A stretch of DNA of 64,000 nucleotides from Isoetes taiwanensis (GCA_021234155.1 JAJEKV010000002.1:3313138-3377137), one strand, 5' to 3'. Shown: positions 44,940 through 56,400, numbered from the stretch's first letter. Notes: a model not told the origin generated them from the letters alone. Program-made: numbers and translations.

Positions 44940-47378
44940 TTTTTTTATGAACGTGGACCTTTATTACTCAAAAGAATACAAAGAGTACATGGGGGACTCA
45001 AAACCCAGTGGAGAAGATATCCACTAGAGCAACACTACCCACCACATACATAACATAGAAAAGCAGAGAACACAGATCACCATGAGCACAACTGTTTGCT
45101 ATGAGTAGGTGTGAATCTGAACAAGATATTGCTCCCAAATGACACTTTTGATGTCATCCTTTAAGGAAGAACACTTGTACGCCTTCACAATGAACTACGG
45201 GCATCGCTAAGCGCTTGCATATCTGAAAAGACTTGTTCCTTGAAGATGAGGAGATTTCGTCTCTTCCAGATGGACCAGATGATCCAAGCAGATGCTAAGT
45301 GGAAAGCCCTCTTTGCCAACTTGTCCCAAGAACTAGGATAGACTGACAATAGGACCTGCTGACTATTCAAGTCACAATGGAAAAGACTCAAAAGCCACTG
45401 CCAAGCAAGTCGAACATGGTGACACAAGAAAAAGCAGTGCTCAATTGTCTCATCCCTCTGCATGCAAAGAGGGCAGATCCCAAACAACAGTGTTTACCCG
45501 CACGCATCTATGAGTGATCTGCCACCATAAAATAGATAGTTTAGGATGAAGCAATTTATCCCATACCCATCGCCAGATTGCTTTTCGATGAGGCTCAGGG
45601 ATATCTAAAGGCCACTTTGGCGATGGAGACAACACTTCAGGATGAAGCAGGACCACATACATCGAGTGCACCAGGTGCTCCTCCTTAACACTGCCATGAA
45701 CCACCCAGAGCTGGGGAGCCACGTGTGGTGGGCATGGAGGAAGTGTAGCAACTACTTTTTCCCAAATGCCCCGGTCCCAACGAAGGAGAAGGAACTTCAA
45801 TTTGAACTCATTCCACGTCAACAATCTTGTCTCATTATACCATGCGTGATACCGCGGAGCACACTTGCTGCCGCCGCCATCGGCATTAAGGCCAATGGAT
45901 GGACACGAAGAGACCGGGGACAATCGCCTAGTCGTCACCCAAAGGGATCCACCAACAACCGGGTCAGGATCTCGTGGGGCCATTGGATGGAACTCAAACA
46001 AAGTGCGCATTAGCCTCCCAAGCGGCTAGCAACCCCTTGAGGAAAGGAGATGCATTAGGATATGGAGAAAGTGGATAGAATAATGCCCATGGGAGGAGAG
46101 GCTTAATGGATGGAGAGCCAAAGGAAATTCACATCCAGAAAGACCGGAGAATGAGACGGCACACGAGAATTATCAGCATTATTGAGAATTCACCATATGA
46201 ACTTAGAAATCAGCACCTTGCTCTGGAGAAGAAAGTGAATCATCCCCAGCCCCCCACAAAGTTTAGGCATAATGCACTTCGCCCAACTAATTTTAACATC
46301 AGCTCCTTCTTCAGTGCCACCTCAGATGAAATTCCTGACAGTACGAACAATGAGCTGCATCTTTGTCTGCGGTGCCAGCAAGATGGATGCCATGTAGACA
46401 TGTGTACCACTCAGAACTGATTTTGCCACAGTTACACGACCAGCCATGGATAACTTAGCCGTGGACCACCAGAACAAATGCCTTTCCAACCCCTTAATAA
46501 TGACATCCCAAGCGTCTCCAGATGAGAGGTGTATACCAACTGGAATGCCTAGAAGCTTAATTGCCTTCCCATGAGGGAGAACCTTCCATGGAAATGCAAC
46601 CACAGAAGACGGCATTGGAGAGTCTAGGGCCCACAGGGCAGTACACTTTTGCCACTCCACAAAGATACCAGAAGCCAAAGAGAAACTGTCCAACAAGGAA
46701 ATGGCATTCTACAAATTCTGCTCATCAGCCATTAAGAACAAGAAAGTGTCATCTGCATACTGATTACAAATCTCTTGTGAACCATTATTCATGGGAAGAC
46801 CATGTAGGATGCCTTCCTGCACTGCAAGAGAGAATACCTGAGAAAGAATCTCCGCCACAATTGTAAAAAGCAGCAGTGCCAAAGGACAGCCCTGGCGAAT
46901 GCCATGTCCCACATGAAAAAATGTCGATGGTTCTCCTTGAAAAAGAACTGAAGAACAAGCAGAATAATGAAGTTTCATAACATCTGTTGCAAACTGGGCA
47001 CCAAAACCAAGACGTAAAAGGCACTGCTCCAGGAAACTCCAGTCAACACTGTCATATGCTTTTGCAAAATCCAGCTTCAAGTATACAATAGGGTAACCAT
47101 GCATTCTAGCCCAATAGAGACCCTCATATGCTGCTGCCACATTATTCAAGATACACCGGCGAGGCAAGAAACCTGACTGTGTAAAAGAGATGGACTCGGT
47201 AAGCATGCCACAAAGATTCTAAGCAAAAGCTTTGGCAGAGATCTTGTACACTGAGGACAACAAAGTAATGGGGCGCCAATCTGAAATGGAAGAAGGATCC
47301 TTACATTTTGGAATACGGGAGATGCATCCAGAGTTGAGGATTTTGCCTCTGTCTTTTAAAATCCCTGGAAGCATCATG
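44940..47378 (-). mobile_element. LINE family B, copy 3 (5'-truncated, 15 bp target-site duplication)
   Basis: Flanked by a perfect 15 bp direct duplication GTTTTTTTGTAGTAT (44925-44939 and 47379-47393). The low-coordinate end starts with eight T, the poly(A) tail on the minus strand. It holds the RT from GCISRIPKCKDPS (about 47320) on: SGFLPRRCILNNVAAAYEGL, YLKLDFAKAYDSVDWSFLEQ, YADD at 46748-46759, KLLGIPVGIHLSSGDAWDVI, and the zinc-binding end CPLCMQRDETIEHCFFLCH (about 45470). It is less decayed than copy 2. Confidence 0.9.
45185..47378 (-). pseudogene. LINE-B ORF2 RT and zinc-binding part, copy 3
   Basis: The longest open run (47206-46709, 165 codons) covers RT fingers and palm, ending just past the intact YADD; a second (46696-46322) covers the thumb with AGRVTVAKSVLSGTHVYMAS. 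Two further runs (46010-45450 and 45487-45185) cover the connection and zinc-binding domain. A few frameshifts separate them. The 5' half of ORF2 and all of ORF1 are missing, as expected for incomplete reverse transcription. Confidence 0.85.
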
Positions 47379-47393
47379 GTTTTTTTGTAGTAT

Positions 47394-48110
47394 ACTTTAT
47401 AGTTATTCTTCAAAAACATGGTTATTAGGTTTTACGAAGTTGAATTGAAGTTTTAAGTGATGCAAGTCTTTACAAGATTAGATGACTGGCATGGAGAAGG
47501 ATGGAGCAAAAGATTTTTTACGAGTTATCTCAAGAAATTTTCAGTATGTTCTTAAAAATAATAAGCTATGTTCCTTTTTAATTATCTTTTGATTATGTTT
47601 TTAAGTTGTCTTTTGCATACTTTTTCGTTCTAAATTGCTACGTAAAGTTGTCAATAAAAAGTATGACAAGTGTCATCCTCAATTAGAAGATCATCCTGAG
47701 GCATGGCCGTTTTATCGTACAGAGGCAGAAAGGTTTATACGGGAGAAGAGGATATAATTTTTTATTTTAAATTTTTTAATCTAGCACTTTATAAAGTTTT
47801 TTCGTTTACAGATAAAGGGATGGAAAGGGATCTAAAGGTGGAAACGAAGAAATGATCATGTTTCGAACTAGATTTGTAGAACGTGAAAATTAATTGTTTG
47901 CCTTTCGCATTTATTTCTTTACAGTTTTCAATGTATGATCGAGAGAAGAAAACTTTTGGGTTCCTTCCACTTTATCGAGGTGCAAAAACATTTAGCCAGA
48001 CATGGAATATGGCTGTCAGAGGAGAATAATCAAAAGGTATAAGTTTTTTAGCTTTTCAAAATTATTTTTGGGTTGCCCCTAATGGGGCAAACCCTTGTTT
48101 ATGTGGGTTT
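47394..48110. other. Host sequence of the LINE-B insertions; unassigned
   Basis: The segments 38110-38196, 44628-44924 and 47394-48050 become contiguous once the two LINE-B copies are removed. They contain coding-looking stretches (FMYSSDTVFIEEGTRGKVVP near 44710; HPQLEDHPEAWPFYRTEAER near 47680) but I cannot assign them. They may belong with the GRGRGRG ORF at 37532-38107 as one interrupted gene or transposon. Confidence 0.35.
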
Positions 48111-48153
48111 ATGGCATATCCTAGGTATATGCTAGAATATACCTAGGATATGC
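48070..48153. repeat. Two adjacent inverted repeats before the HEMB exon
   Basis: The first is GGGTTGCCCC-taat-GGGGCAAACCC (48070-48094, one extra base). The second is a perfect 17 bp inverted repeat GCATATCCTAGGTATAT-gctaga-ATATACCTAGGATATGC (48114-48153). They may be a small MITE end or foldback. The second overlaps the first ATG of the HEMB leader ORF (48150). Confidence 0.8.
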
Positions 48154-48517
48154 TGATGACTGCTCCAAACCTACTATTCGCTGTAAACTCTCTACACCGC
48201 GCTCGATCCGTGATGCTCCAACCGAGTAACCGGCGTGGCACGTACCTCCTTGGCTCTCCTCCGTGGTCCTCCATCACAACACGTATCCATTTCCTTGTAG
48301 TCCCTCTAACCCATATCCACAGCCAGAAATGCTAGAAGAAGCATCGGCATCATTCAAGCAAGCAGGGTACCAATCCAAGCTTCTCCAGCGGCTTTCCGGT
48401 TAGACCTCTCACCATTGAGGAAGCCGGGCAACTGTAGTAGCCGGAAATCCTCCTCCTGCACCACCTCCTCCATCGCCCCCAAGGCTCCCTGTTGGTACCC
48501 CCATTGTTGACCAGCTT
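48150..48517 (+). pseudogene. HEMB: HEMB (porphobilinogen synthase) exon 1, leader and proline-rich part, frameshifted
   Basis: The final 78 bases (48440-48517) read AGNPPPAPPPPSPPRLPVGT then PIVDQL, matching the proline-rich linker before the enzyme domain of plant 5-aminolevulinate dehydratases (AAGNVPEAPP..P..PVGTP). It ends at a GT donor (48518). Just upstream PLTIEEAG is in another frame, one base off, so a single-base loss near 48435 is inferred. The ORF from 48150 (MLMTAPNLLFAVNSLHRARS...) is rich in Ser, Thr and Arg, like a plastid transit peptide, but runs to a stop before the proline-rich part. HEMB makes porphobilinogen for chlorophyll and haem in the plastid. The damage suggests a pseudogene or sequence errors. 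Confidence 0.65.
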
Positions 48518-48724
48518 GTGAGTTTCATTGTTTCATTGTCCCTATCCGCAATTCTTGTGAAATTGAATCATTATATGTTGGCCCATGCATTGGGTGTGTT
48601 TTTTTGAAGCAATTAACGTAGTATTTTTTGTACCTGCATTTTCATTAAGTGCACTAGGGTGTAAATGCACATCGAGATTGATAAGATCTATTGATGATAT
48701 GTTCGCTTTGGGAAAATATTGTAG

Positions 48725-48820
48725 AGATCGGTGCAACGGCCACGCCGCTTCTCTTGAGATGCATTTCAGAGACATTCTTATCTCCAAAAACTTCATTCTC
48801 GCCACTTTTTATACATGAAG
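48725..48820 (+). pseudogene. HEMB: HEMB exon 2, damaged
   Basis: After an AG at 48724 the reading RSVQRPRRFS matches the (L)SRRPRRN stretch of plant HEMB and meets a TGA where homologues have Arg (consistent with CGA to TGA). DAFQ follows and then, one base out of frame, ETFLSPKTSFSPLFIHEG, matching ETDISPANFVYPLFIHEG. The exon ends in phase 1 before GT at 48821. The next expected block (EEDTPIGAMPGC..LGWRHGL) was not found on either side of the retrotransposon that follows. Confidence 0.75.
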
Positions 48821-49034
48821 GTTAGCCCTTGGTGATTCAAGTTCGCTAAGTTTATCCCGTGTATTAGTTCTCTAGGCTAATGCTTGTAACTGTAAAAGAA
48901 ACGGTGGCGATTGAAAATCAGCATATATTTCAGTACAAGAGTCTGGATTTATATTAAGGGTGGATCTCCACGCACTTGAAAACTCTCCCTTTTTGGAAAA
49001 ACATTAATACTTTCCCTTCAGGATTGAGAATCTC
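48821..49034. other. Start of the HEMB intron, before the retrotransposon
   Basis: No coding block was recognised. It ends with ATCTC (49030-49034), the left target-site duplication of the Ty3/gypsy element. Confidence 0.5.
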
Positions 49035-51649
49035 TGTTGGAGATTATCCTGGGTGGTCTCCAACTGGGGCCTTACAAAGGTGTTTTGATGGTCAGGACCT
49101 CCAGATCACTTGAGGTGATCAATCTGCACTGCTAAACATCTCTGACTTTGCAAGGAAATACCAAATCCACTAGAGTCCCTAAAGCAAAAGAAACTAGCAG
49201 CACTTAAACATTCACCAAACCATGCATCTATTTCAAAAGCACTTGAAATCTTCACCAAAGTATGCTAACCAACTCTAGGAAACTGTTGTGCAAAGTCTAC
49301 AAGCACAGTGTTTACAGACTTCTCACAAATCAACTTCCTGACTGGGTCAATTTTTGGTCAATGGCCTGGACAGTGAGCTCGATTTTGCCAAATGCTAAGC
49401 AATGATCTTCTGTGATAGAAACAAATTCCCACACCTAGGTATGCTCCCAGCCAGGTCACGTGCATATGCTCACTTGGTTCAAACAAAGCCTAAATTCTTG
49501 TCTTTGAACATGCATTACCCGAAGTTTCAATGGCGGGGCCTGTAATCCCTTGCACTCTAATTGTCAATTCCCTTTCTTTTGTTTTCTCTGCTCTCAATGT
49601 TCACTACTGATGCCTCTGATGGTTGCTTGGATACTAGAGATGCCTACAAACTAACAGATGATTCAAAGAAAAGATCTATTTTTAGTCTTTCTCAAATGAC
49701 ATATGATCTGCAGGGGCGTTTAGCTTTTTCTTTTTCTAACAATGACTTAAACAAGCACTAGTTGTATTTTTGCTCAATTCCTTTATGCTCAAGTGTAAAT
49801 GACAATGCATAGCAAAATGAGTTCAATCATACTTTCACACACTCTTTTCCCAAATTCGATTTTCATTAAGTCAAAACAAAGAAACTCACAACATGTGGTA
49901 TTCAAGAATGTCCGATTTGATCATCCAAGAACAACTCAATCAAAATAAACTTCAAGTTTCAAAAGATTCAAGGATATTTCATCACATATGCCTCGATTTT
50001 GATTTCAAGCGGGAGGATCTTCGCAAGCTCAGACGCCACGACTTCACGTTCGATCTTCAAATCCGCTTATGGCCCTCGAAAAATTTCAGTAGAACAAACC
50101 TCCCTTTAAAATCCCCCCCTCTCCCACGGATCTTGGTAAATTCGCAATCAATGCCACGGTTTTGGTTTAATTGAGCTGTTCTTTCGGTGAAGTGGGACAA
50201 ACCGCCAACAGATGCAATGATTACTCCGCTTTGCTCAACAAAATGAAGGTTTCTTGGCAAATTCAAATTTTAGGGTTCAATATGATATATCCCACAGGCC
50301 GAGATCAAGAAATGGGCCAAGGTATAAATAGAGAGCTATTTTCCTCTCTCTTGATTACGTGGTCTCCTCCCACGCCAAGCTCGGCTCGTGTTTCGACTTG
50401 GCATGCCAGGGGGGACGCCACTTGGCAGAGGATGAGAGGGTAGATAGATGTGGGGGTAGAATAGGAAAATTTTTGTATTTTTTGGCATGGGGCACGGTTC
50501 CCAAGAAATGAAATTTGAAGGTCTATATAGGGTCTTTTTTTGAGATTTTTTGTGCCAGGTGGCATATTTTCATGGGAGCTTCAAGATGGCAAGGCCAAAT
50601 TTTGGAAAAATAATATTTCGAAAAGTCAATGGTGATGTGTGTTGGTCAAACAAGGCATTTTGCCTGGATGGAATTTCAAGATTTCAAGTGCCCCTTGATA
50701 TTTTGATGATGAGGTGGCAATAGGTGAAAATGTAGTGGAGAGGTGGAAAAATAGGTCAACTAGGGTGAACAAGGCTAGTAGGTCCACTTCCCAAGGTAAT
50801 TTGATCATTAGGTTGACCAATTTTGAGTTTGGTCAAAACTTGCCTAGTCATCATTTGATGATGTGGAGTGATGTGATGATGTGGAAATTTGGTGCTTAGG
50901 TGGCAACATGATGAATGAGACATGAAGGTGGCAAATGATGAGTGGACCAAAGTAGCTATGGAGGTGATGACATGTATATCTAGTCATCATGCCATGTCAC
51001 TTGGAGATGGTGACTGGGCATTTTTTGTGTTTTTTTGTGTTTTTTTGTGTTTTTTTGTGCTTAGCACATATGTTTTTTTGCTTTAGCTACTTGGTATGAA
51101 GTGTGTGATAATGGAATGGCCAGGCATGAGATGAAAATGATGATATAGAGCTTGATGCTAGGCAACTTTTAGGTTTGACAACTTCCTTGGAAAATGTGCC
51201 CTAGGTAATGGTAGGTTAACTATGAGACAAATGGTTGCATATGAGATACATGATGGTATAGGATGTGAAAAGGCAATGAAGGTGGAAAAATAGGATAAGG
51301 GATGATGGTATGATGGAACAAAGGGTAAATAGGATAAGGGATGATGGTATGATGGAACAAAGGGCAAATAGAGAATCATCACAACATGAGAAAGATAAAT
51401 ACCATATCATAGCTTGCCATCTTCACAGGGGTCCTCCAAACCTCACAAGTGCCTTCAGAGCTAGAGAATGCATTCAATCCTTGGAGTTTGAGTTGTGAAT
51501 TTGTGTCTTGACTTAAAGTCATCCTTTGGGTTCTTCATCAGCATCTTTGGTCTTCAAGTTTTTTGGTCTCAGTATTCTTGGTCTTCAAATCCTTGCCTGT
51601 GATATTGCTCAAGAGCCTTGTATATGTTGCCTGCTATAGCCAGGCAACA
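49035..51649 (-). repeat. 3' LTR (in element orientation), 2615 bp
   Basis: TG...CA ends, near identical to 57709-60313 but with indels clustered between about 49440 and 50460. It contains a tandem duplication of an approximately 37 bp block (ATAGGATAAGGGATGATGGT..., 51293-51366) and (GTTTTTTT)n at about 51025-51058 that is shorter in the other LTR. A strong TATAAATAGAGAG at about 50322 is on the plus strand, antisense to the element's genes. Confidence 0.93.
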
Positions 51650-52430
51650 TGATGCTAAACAAAGGAAAGGATGTGGCTGGTCCCCTCAGCCTGTGATATT
51701 CAGTTAGAAAACTTGAGTATGAATATGAATATACAGACTGACAGGTGTTCTTCAGAAACTGTTGGAATAATTGACATGATCAGCAGCAATGTTCTTCTTG
51801 TTCTGTTTGCACTTGTGTTTCTGAGTTGCCTTTAGGTGAGTGACTATGGGAGGCAACTTTTGGTAGCAGCTTGACAAGATTTGGAAGCAATGGTCATATG
51901 TTCCAGGCTATAGTGATCAGATGGACGTGGAAGGAAAACAAATGAACCTGGAATGACACTTAAAAGACTGTTAGTATCTTCTGCAACAGCTTTTCTCCAT
52001 GGATGCATAGCTGCTTGATGGGAATCTGCATTTGAAAAAGAACACAAGTCTCATGTGTATGCAGGCTAAGTCATATCCTGATGAGTTTGATCAGTCTGAT
52101 GGATCTGGCAAGTGGTGCAAAATGTTAGCATCAACAAGATAAACTCTTGCTCAGCCTGAAGCAGCATTTTATTTGAAATCTGGCCTTCAATCAGCAACCA
52201 CCTTCTCTCTGAAAGTGTAAACTGCTTAATAATAAAACCTACTTTACTTAGAACTCTATGTTTTGTTTGATTTTTCTTTTTTTTCCTTTTTATGTCTTTT
52301 TTATCATTTTCAACTTGAAATAATCGACAAAGACTCGACAACTATTGCTCCGGGAATTATCATATACTTCCTAACTAAAAGCACTACAACATGTTCACTC
52401 AAATAAGATCGGTGATATGTTGCTCCCAAT
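51650..52430 (-). other. Region between integrase and 3' LTR
   Basis: No retroelement domain was recognised. The complement next to the LTR reads CCTTTCCTTTGTTTAGCATCA, pyrimidine-rich rather than the expected polypurine tract. A short purine cluster (GGCTGAGGGGACC) lies about 30 bases away. Confidence 0.4.
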
Positions 52431-53560
52431 ACCTTTTCAAAATGCAATGTGTTTATAGGGATTAGCTAGCAATCTCCCTGTACCAATTTCTTGCAAAAGA
52501 TAAGAACTTGTACCTGCAATTGCATGGATCTTGAAAGGACCTTCCCATAGGCCATCAAATTTACCTGCTGAATCTTCCTTTGCTTTATTCCATTTGAGCA
52601 CCAATTCATCTACTTTGAAACTTCCTTGTAACTTGTGTGCAGCTTTGAATGTTTGCTACATCCTTAGCTTTTTTCCTCGTTCACATTCTCGCCTTCCACC
52701 TCTCTTCTTCAAGCATCAGCAACTTCATCATACCTGCCTTTGTAAGCATCCTCTAGTCGTGCATCTGGATCTTCATTGCCAACCCGAAAGTGATGGCAAC
52801 TCTAGCTCAACTGGTACCACGCCTTCAACACCATAGACAAGGCTAAAAGGTGTATGGTTAGTAGCATTTTTCCACGTTGGTCCTATATGCCCACAATGCA
52901 TCATGCGCTTTAATATGCCAATCTTTTTTATGAACTTCAACTGTTTTTTTTAGAATGCTCTTCAATACTTTATTTGTTGACTCAAATTGCCCATTGCCTT
53001 GAGGATAATAGGCGTAACTTTTCACATGTTTGACCTTTAATGCTTTCAAGAAATTACTAATGACATCATTTATGAACTGTGTTCCCCCTATCGATACAAT
53101 TTTGAAAGAAATGCCAAACCTAGTGCATATGTGCTCATGTAAAAAATCTAGCAGCTTGTCGAGAGCATTTGCTCATCTAAGAGGAGTCGCTTCCACCCAC
53201 TTAGTAAAATAATCAGTAGCAACTAGGATGTATTCATGCCGACCTTTGAGATTCGTGGAAATATAGGCCCTATAAAATCCAATCCCCAAATTTGAAAAGG
53301 ACCGTGAGATACAATACTAGTGAGAGCAAACAGTTTGAAGGATTCTTCTACCATGAATTTGACATTTATGGCATCTTTTGATTGTCTCATAACAATCTTT
53401 GAACAAACTTGGCCGTGTATAGCCTGATCGATGATCTTCTTTGCAAGCGATGGTTTCAAATTGCAAAATGCCCACTACAAATGCCTTCATGACATGCCTC
53501 CACAATCAGCCTTCGACCCGACCGTTGACACATCTTAAAAGCACCCCATTATGATCAATC
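52430..53560 (-). pseudogene. Ty3/gypsy integrase, frameshifted
   Basis: Minus-strand order: zinc-binding region (CHEGICSGHF, then after a frame change SLFKDCYETIKRCHKCQIHG, 53500-53350), core domain with first Asp in WGLDFIGPI (about 53285), the second Asp region (a DRG/GGTQF frame break near 53085) and the catalytic Glu in YPQGNGQFESTNKVL (about 52970). It then has HDALWAYRTN and a C-terminal GPF motif, DGLWEGPFKIHAIAGTSSYL (about 52550). Integrase joins the cDNA to host DNA. At least three frame breaks are visible. Confidence 0.85.
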
Positions 53561-54300
53561 TTGCACAACACATCTCCTACCATCTTGAATGTTTTAGCTT
53601 TTAGCTCTAAATCTTCCGGTTTTTTGTTTAGTATCCATGTTTTTAGGCAGCTCTCCATTCTGCAGAAATTCAATGAGGTCAAATTGCCAATCCTCATTCA
53701 TCTTGCTAGACAAAACAAGGTTGGTAGAGTCTCCAGTCTCCTGAGGTATTTCCATATCCTGCAATCCTTCAAAATCCTCAAATTCAAAAGCTCTCTCTGT
53801 AAGATAATCACTAGGGCTCTTAATGGTTTTGACTGTTTTGACACTAAGATTATAATCTTGAATTTTGCAGGCCCACCTGCATAACTTGGCTTTGCTTTGA
53901 CTTTTCTGAAATAATAATGGAAGGGGATTTTGGTGCATGAGCACCTTTACCTCATTGTGTTGGACAATATGTCCAAGTCTTTGTAGGAACCACATTATTC
54001 CTGCAGCACTTTTTTCCAATCTAGCATATCTCATTTACGTGGTCCGACCATATCTTGCTTGTAAAGGCTATTATGCCATGATCCTCAGAGTAGAGTAATG
54101 CCAACAAATTTTGTTAGTGATACTTATATAAACTTTAAAAAGGAAGATTATGATCAGGTGGTTTTAAAGCTTCCGATTGAGAAATTCAGTGATGAGCAAC
54201 TCAAAAGCGACTCGGCACTCGGTGTCCAATTTACTTTCATATGTTTGCTCTCATGTTTGCTGTACTTGCCTACTCTTGTCGGTTTGCTATAGGACCCATA
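53560..54300 (-). pseudogene. Conventional (Ty3-type) RNase H, decayed active site
   Basis: The minus strand reads KPPDHNLPF and IIAFTSKIWSDHVNE, then ARLEKSAAGIMWFLQRLGHI, VKVLMHQNPLPLLFQKSQSK and LCRWACKIQDYNLSVK up to SPSDYLTE, i.e. the Ty3 RNase H from strand 3 to the end. The catalytic Asp of the usual TDH/TDQ motif is replaced (LMHQN), and the last Asp motif (D.LSR) reads DYLTE. The N-terminal part is frameshifted. In lineages with a second RNase H this domain commonly becomes a non-catalytic tether. Confidence 0.75.
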
Positions 54301-55200
54301 ATATGTGAGAAATTAGGCACATAGATTCTTAAAAAACTAGTAAGTCCCATAAAGCTCTTCACTTGCCTCAGAGTCTTAGGTGGCACTACTTTCTTGAGTG
54401 CTTCCATCTTACCCTCTGAGACTTTGATTCCTTGAGCAGATACTTCATGTCCTAATAGTTCACCTTTTGAACATAGAAAAATACACTTCTTTGGATTTAA
54501 ACATACACCACTTTCCCCGCATCGCACTCATAATCACAAATGGGGTTTCATGTGTTGCTCTATCGTGTTCCTAGGCAAAGGTCATCAAGAAACACCCTAA
54601 ATTTATCAAGAGGCATGCTTTGAAAGATTTTATCCATAGCCCTTTGGAATGTAGCAGATGCATTCATCAATCCAAAGGGCATTTTTTGCATGGCAAAGGT
54701 TCCCCAAGGGGTTATGAAGGAGGTCTTAGCTTGGTCTGCTTCCTTGATTTTAATCTGATTAAAACCTGAAAATCCATCTAGAAATGAATAAATCTCTTTA
54801 CCAGCAGTTGCATGAAGCACCTCTTCTAGAAAGGGAAGTGGATAACAGTCTTTTATAGTAGCCTTATTAAGGTCTCTATAATCTATGCATATGCGTATGG
54901 TTTTGTTCTTTTTTTTCAACGTGTACTATGCATGACAGCCATTCGGGGTTTGTTATCTCAAATTGATAACCCGACTTCTTTCATCTTTAATAATTCTTCT
55001 CTGATCAAAGTTAGCAAAGTTCTATTTATCTTTCTCAGTTTTTGCATGACAGGTTTAGTTCCTTCTTTCATCTTTATTTCAAATTCACATATCTCAGTTT
55101 TTACACCTACCAACTCTGTGTAATCCCATGCAAATACATCTTTCCATTCTTCAAAAAATTCTTGTAATGATGCTTCTTCACGAGTTTTTAAACATGTCTC
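54270..55200 (-). pseudogene. Ty3/gypsy reverse transcriptase
   Basis: Starts with DVFAWDYTELVGVKTEICEF and EGTKPVMQKLRKINR (about 55140-55020), then NPEWLSCIVHVEKK in another frame, IRICIDYRDLNKATIKDCYP (54895), YSFLDGFSGFNQIKI (motif A), TPWGTFAMQKMPFGLMNASA (motif B) and FLDD (motif C, about 54580; usually YLDD or YVDD). A frameshift near 54540 leads into GVCLNPKKCIFLCSKGELLG and QVKSFMGLTSFLRIYVPNFS. Catalytic Asp pairs are kept. Homologues are the plant Tat/Athila-like branch with ICIDYRDLNKAT..DCYPLP. It copies element RNA into DNA. Confidence 0.88.
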
Positions 55201-55821
55201 CTAGAAACGAGTTCTAATCTCATCATTCTTGGTAATAGTCAGTTCCTTTACCTCTTTCTCTTGCTGAGCATCTATTACCAGAATGGGATGTAGTTGTGCA
55301 ATCTCTTCATGTTCATCCAGCAACACACTTCTGCATAGGGCATCTACTTCACAATTTTCATCCCTTGGTATGTAATTCAAACTCCATTTGTTAAATTTGT
55401 TCAACCAGCTCAAGGCTTCTTCTTTCAAAGAATCGCATTTCTTGGTTCTTGGCTTGATACTCACCATTGACTCCACCAGAGATATCAATTGGGAGTCACC
55501 ATAAATGGTTACTTGTAGTCCTAATGAAATAGCCTCTTGCAAGCCAGCCAAAAGGGCTCTGTACTCAGCCATGTTGGAGGTTATGCCAACATGTATCCTG
55601 CCAACTTTTGAAAGCAATCTGTTAGCACAATCTTTGATTATAGCAGAAGAAGATGCCACTCCTAGCTTAACAGATATTCCACCATCAAACCAGATGACAC
55701 CAGAATTCTTGTGATCTACTGAGTTAGAAGAGTAAGAGGGTACCAGTTCATCTAGAAGATCCATAGCTAAAGGTAGTTTATAGAATCCCATGGTGCTTTG
55801 TTCGAGCATTTCTTCTTCCAA
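55201..55821 (-). CDS. Archaeal-type RNase H domain (aRNH) of the retrotransposon, upstream of RT
   Basis: A 206-codon open segment. The RNase H fold of the plant/archaeal type (RVT_3-like) is evident from WFDGGISVKLGVASSSAIIK (first Asp, about residue 44), TSNMAEYRALLAGLQEAISL (Glu), VTIYGDSQLISLVES (Asp) and YIPRDENCEVDALCRS (last Asp), so all four acidic catalytic residues are present. It is intact while the conventional RNase H is decayed, implying this copy does the RNA removal. It lies between protease and RT, whereas the dual-RNase H Tat elements I know carry it after the RT-RNase H. It would normally be part of the pol polyprotein; a frame change separates it from the protease. Confidence 0.85.
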   Translation of the reverse strand: MEEEMLEQSTMGFYKLPLAMDLLDELVPSYSSNSVDHKNSGVIWFDGGISVKLGVASSSAIIKDCANRLLSKVGRIHVGITSNMAEYRALLAGLQEAISLGLQVTIYGDSQLISLVESMVSIKPRTKKCDSLKEEALSWLNKFNKWSLNYIPRDENCEVDALCRSVLLDEHEEIAQLHPILVIDAQQEKEVKELTITKNDEIRTRF

Positions 55822-55839
55822 AAAACTACAGATATTAGT

Positions 55840-56400
55840 ACTCCCTGACTTGTTGTAGAGAGTTGTCTTTTAACTCCATCAGATATGGTACACTCTCCTT
55901 TTGACCATACAGTCCGCATCAACCGTAGACATCCATCTTCCGCCAAGTAACAAGTCATAGATGTCGATAGTGTTTGTTGCCAAACTTCGAAAAGCAACCA
56001 CAAAAACCGGCTTGAACCACAATCCCTTCAGTTTCCACTGGCACACTGTAACAACACCTAAAGGCATGATTTTAGCATTAGAAAATGATCTTAACACCAT
56101 TGGTGAAGGTTTTGTGATCTTCAAACCACATTTTTGCATTATATGCTGAGGCATCACATTCAAAGAAGAACCACCATCTAACAAAACTCTAGGAAGTTGA
56201 TGAGCACCAATTTTTGCTGAACATGTAAAGGCACCAGGGTCTTCCTCTTCCTGAGTTAGTACAATTTCAGAAGCAAAAGAAACTGTTTCTACATTACTAG
56301 AGTTGATTACTTTCTGCCTATAGCTAGGAGCAATCCTCAACAGAGTTAATAAATCCAAAGTCACCTTAGAATTCTTAAGAATATGTTCAAAGTCATCCAA
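55840..56400 (-). CDS. Retropepsin-like protease domain of the retrotransposon
   Basis: A 173-codon segment overlapping the end of gag by 40 bases in another frame. The active-site region reads PRVLLDGGSSLNVMPQHIMQ (Asp-Gly-Gly where retroviral proteases have Asp-Ser/Thr-Gly; DGG is familiar in plant Ty3 elements), and the flap-to-end part has IDIYDLLLGGRWM, matching the Y.LLLGR.W motif. It would cut the Gag-Pol polyprotein. The overlap with gag suggests translation by frameshifting, or simply a mutation. Confidence 0.82.

Noticed and set aside
49561-50443. Plus-strand ORFs inside the LTR
   Set aside because: They are not kept with the same frame in the partner LTR and have no recognised domain.
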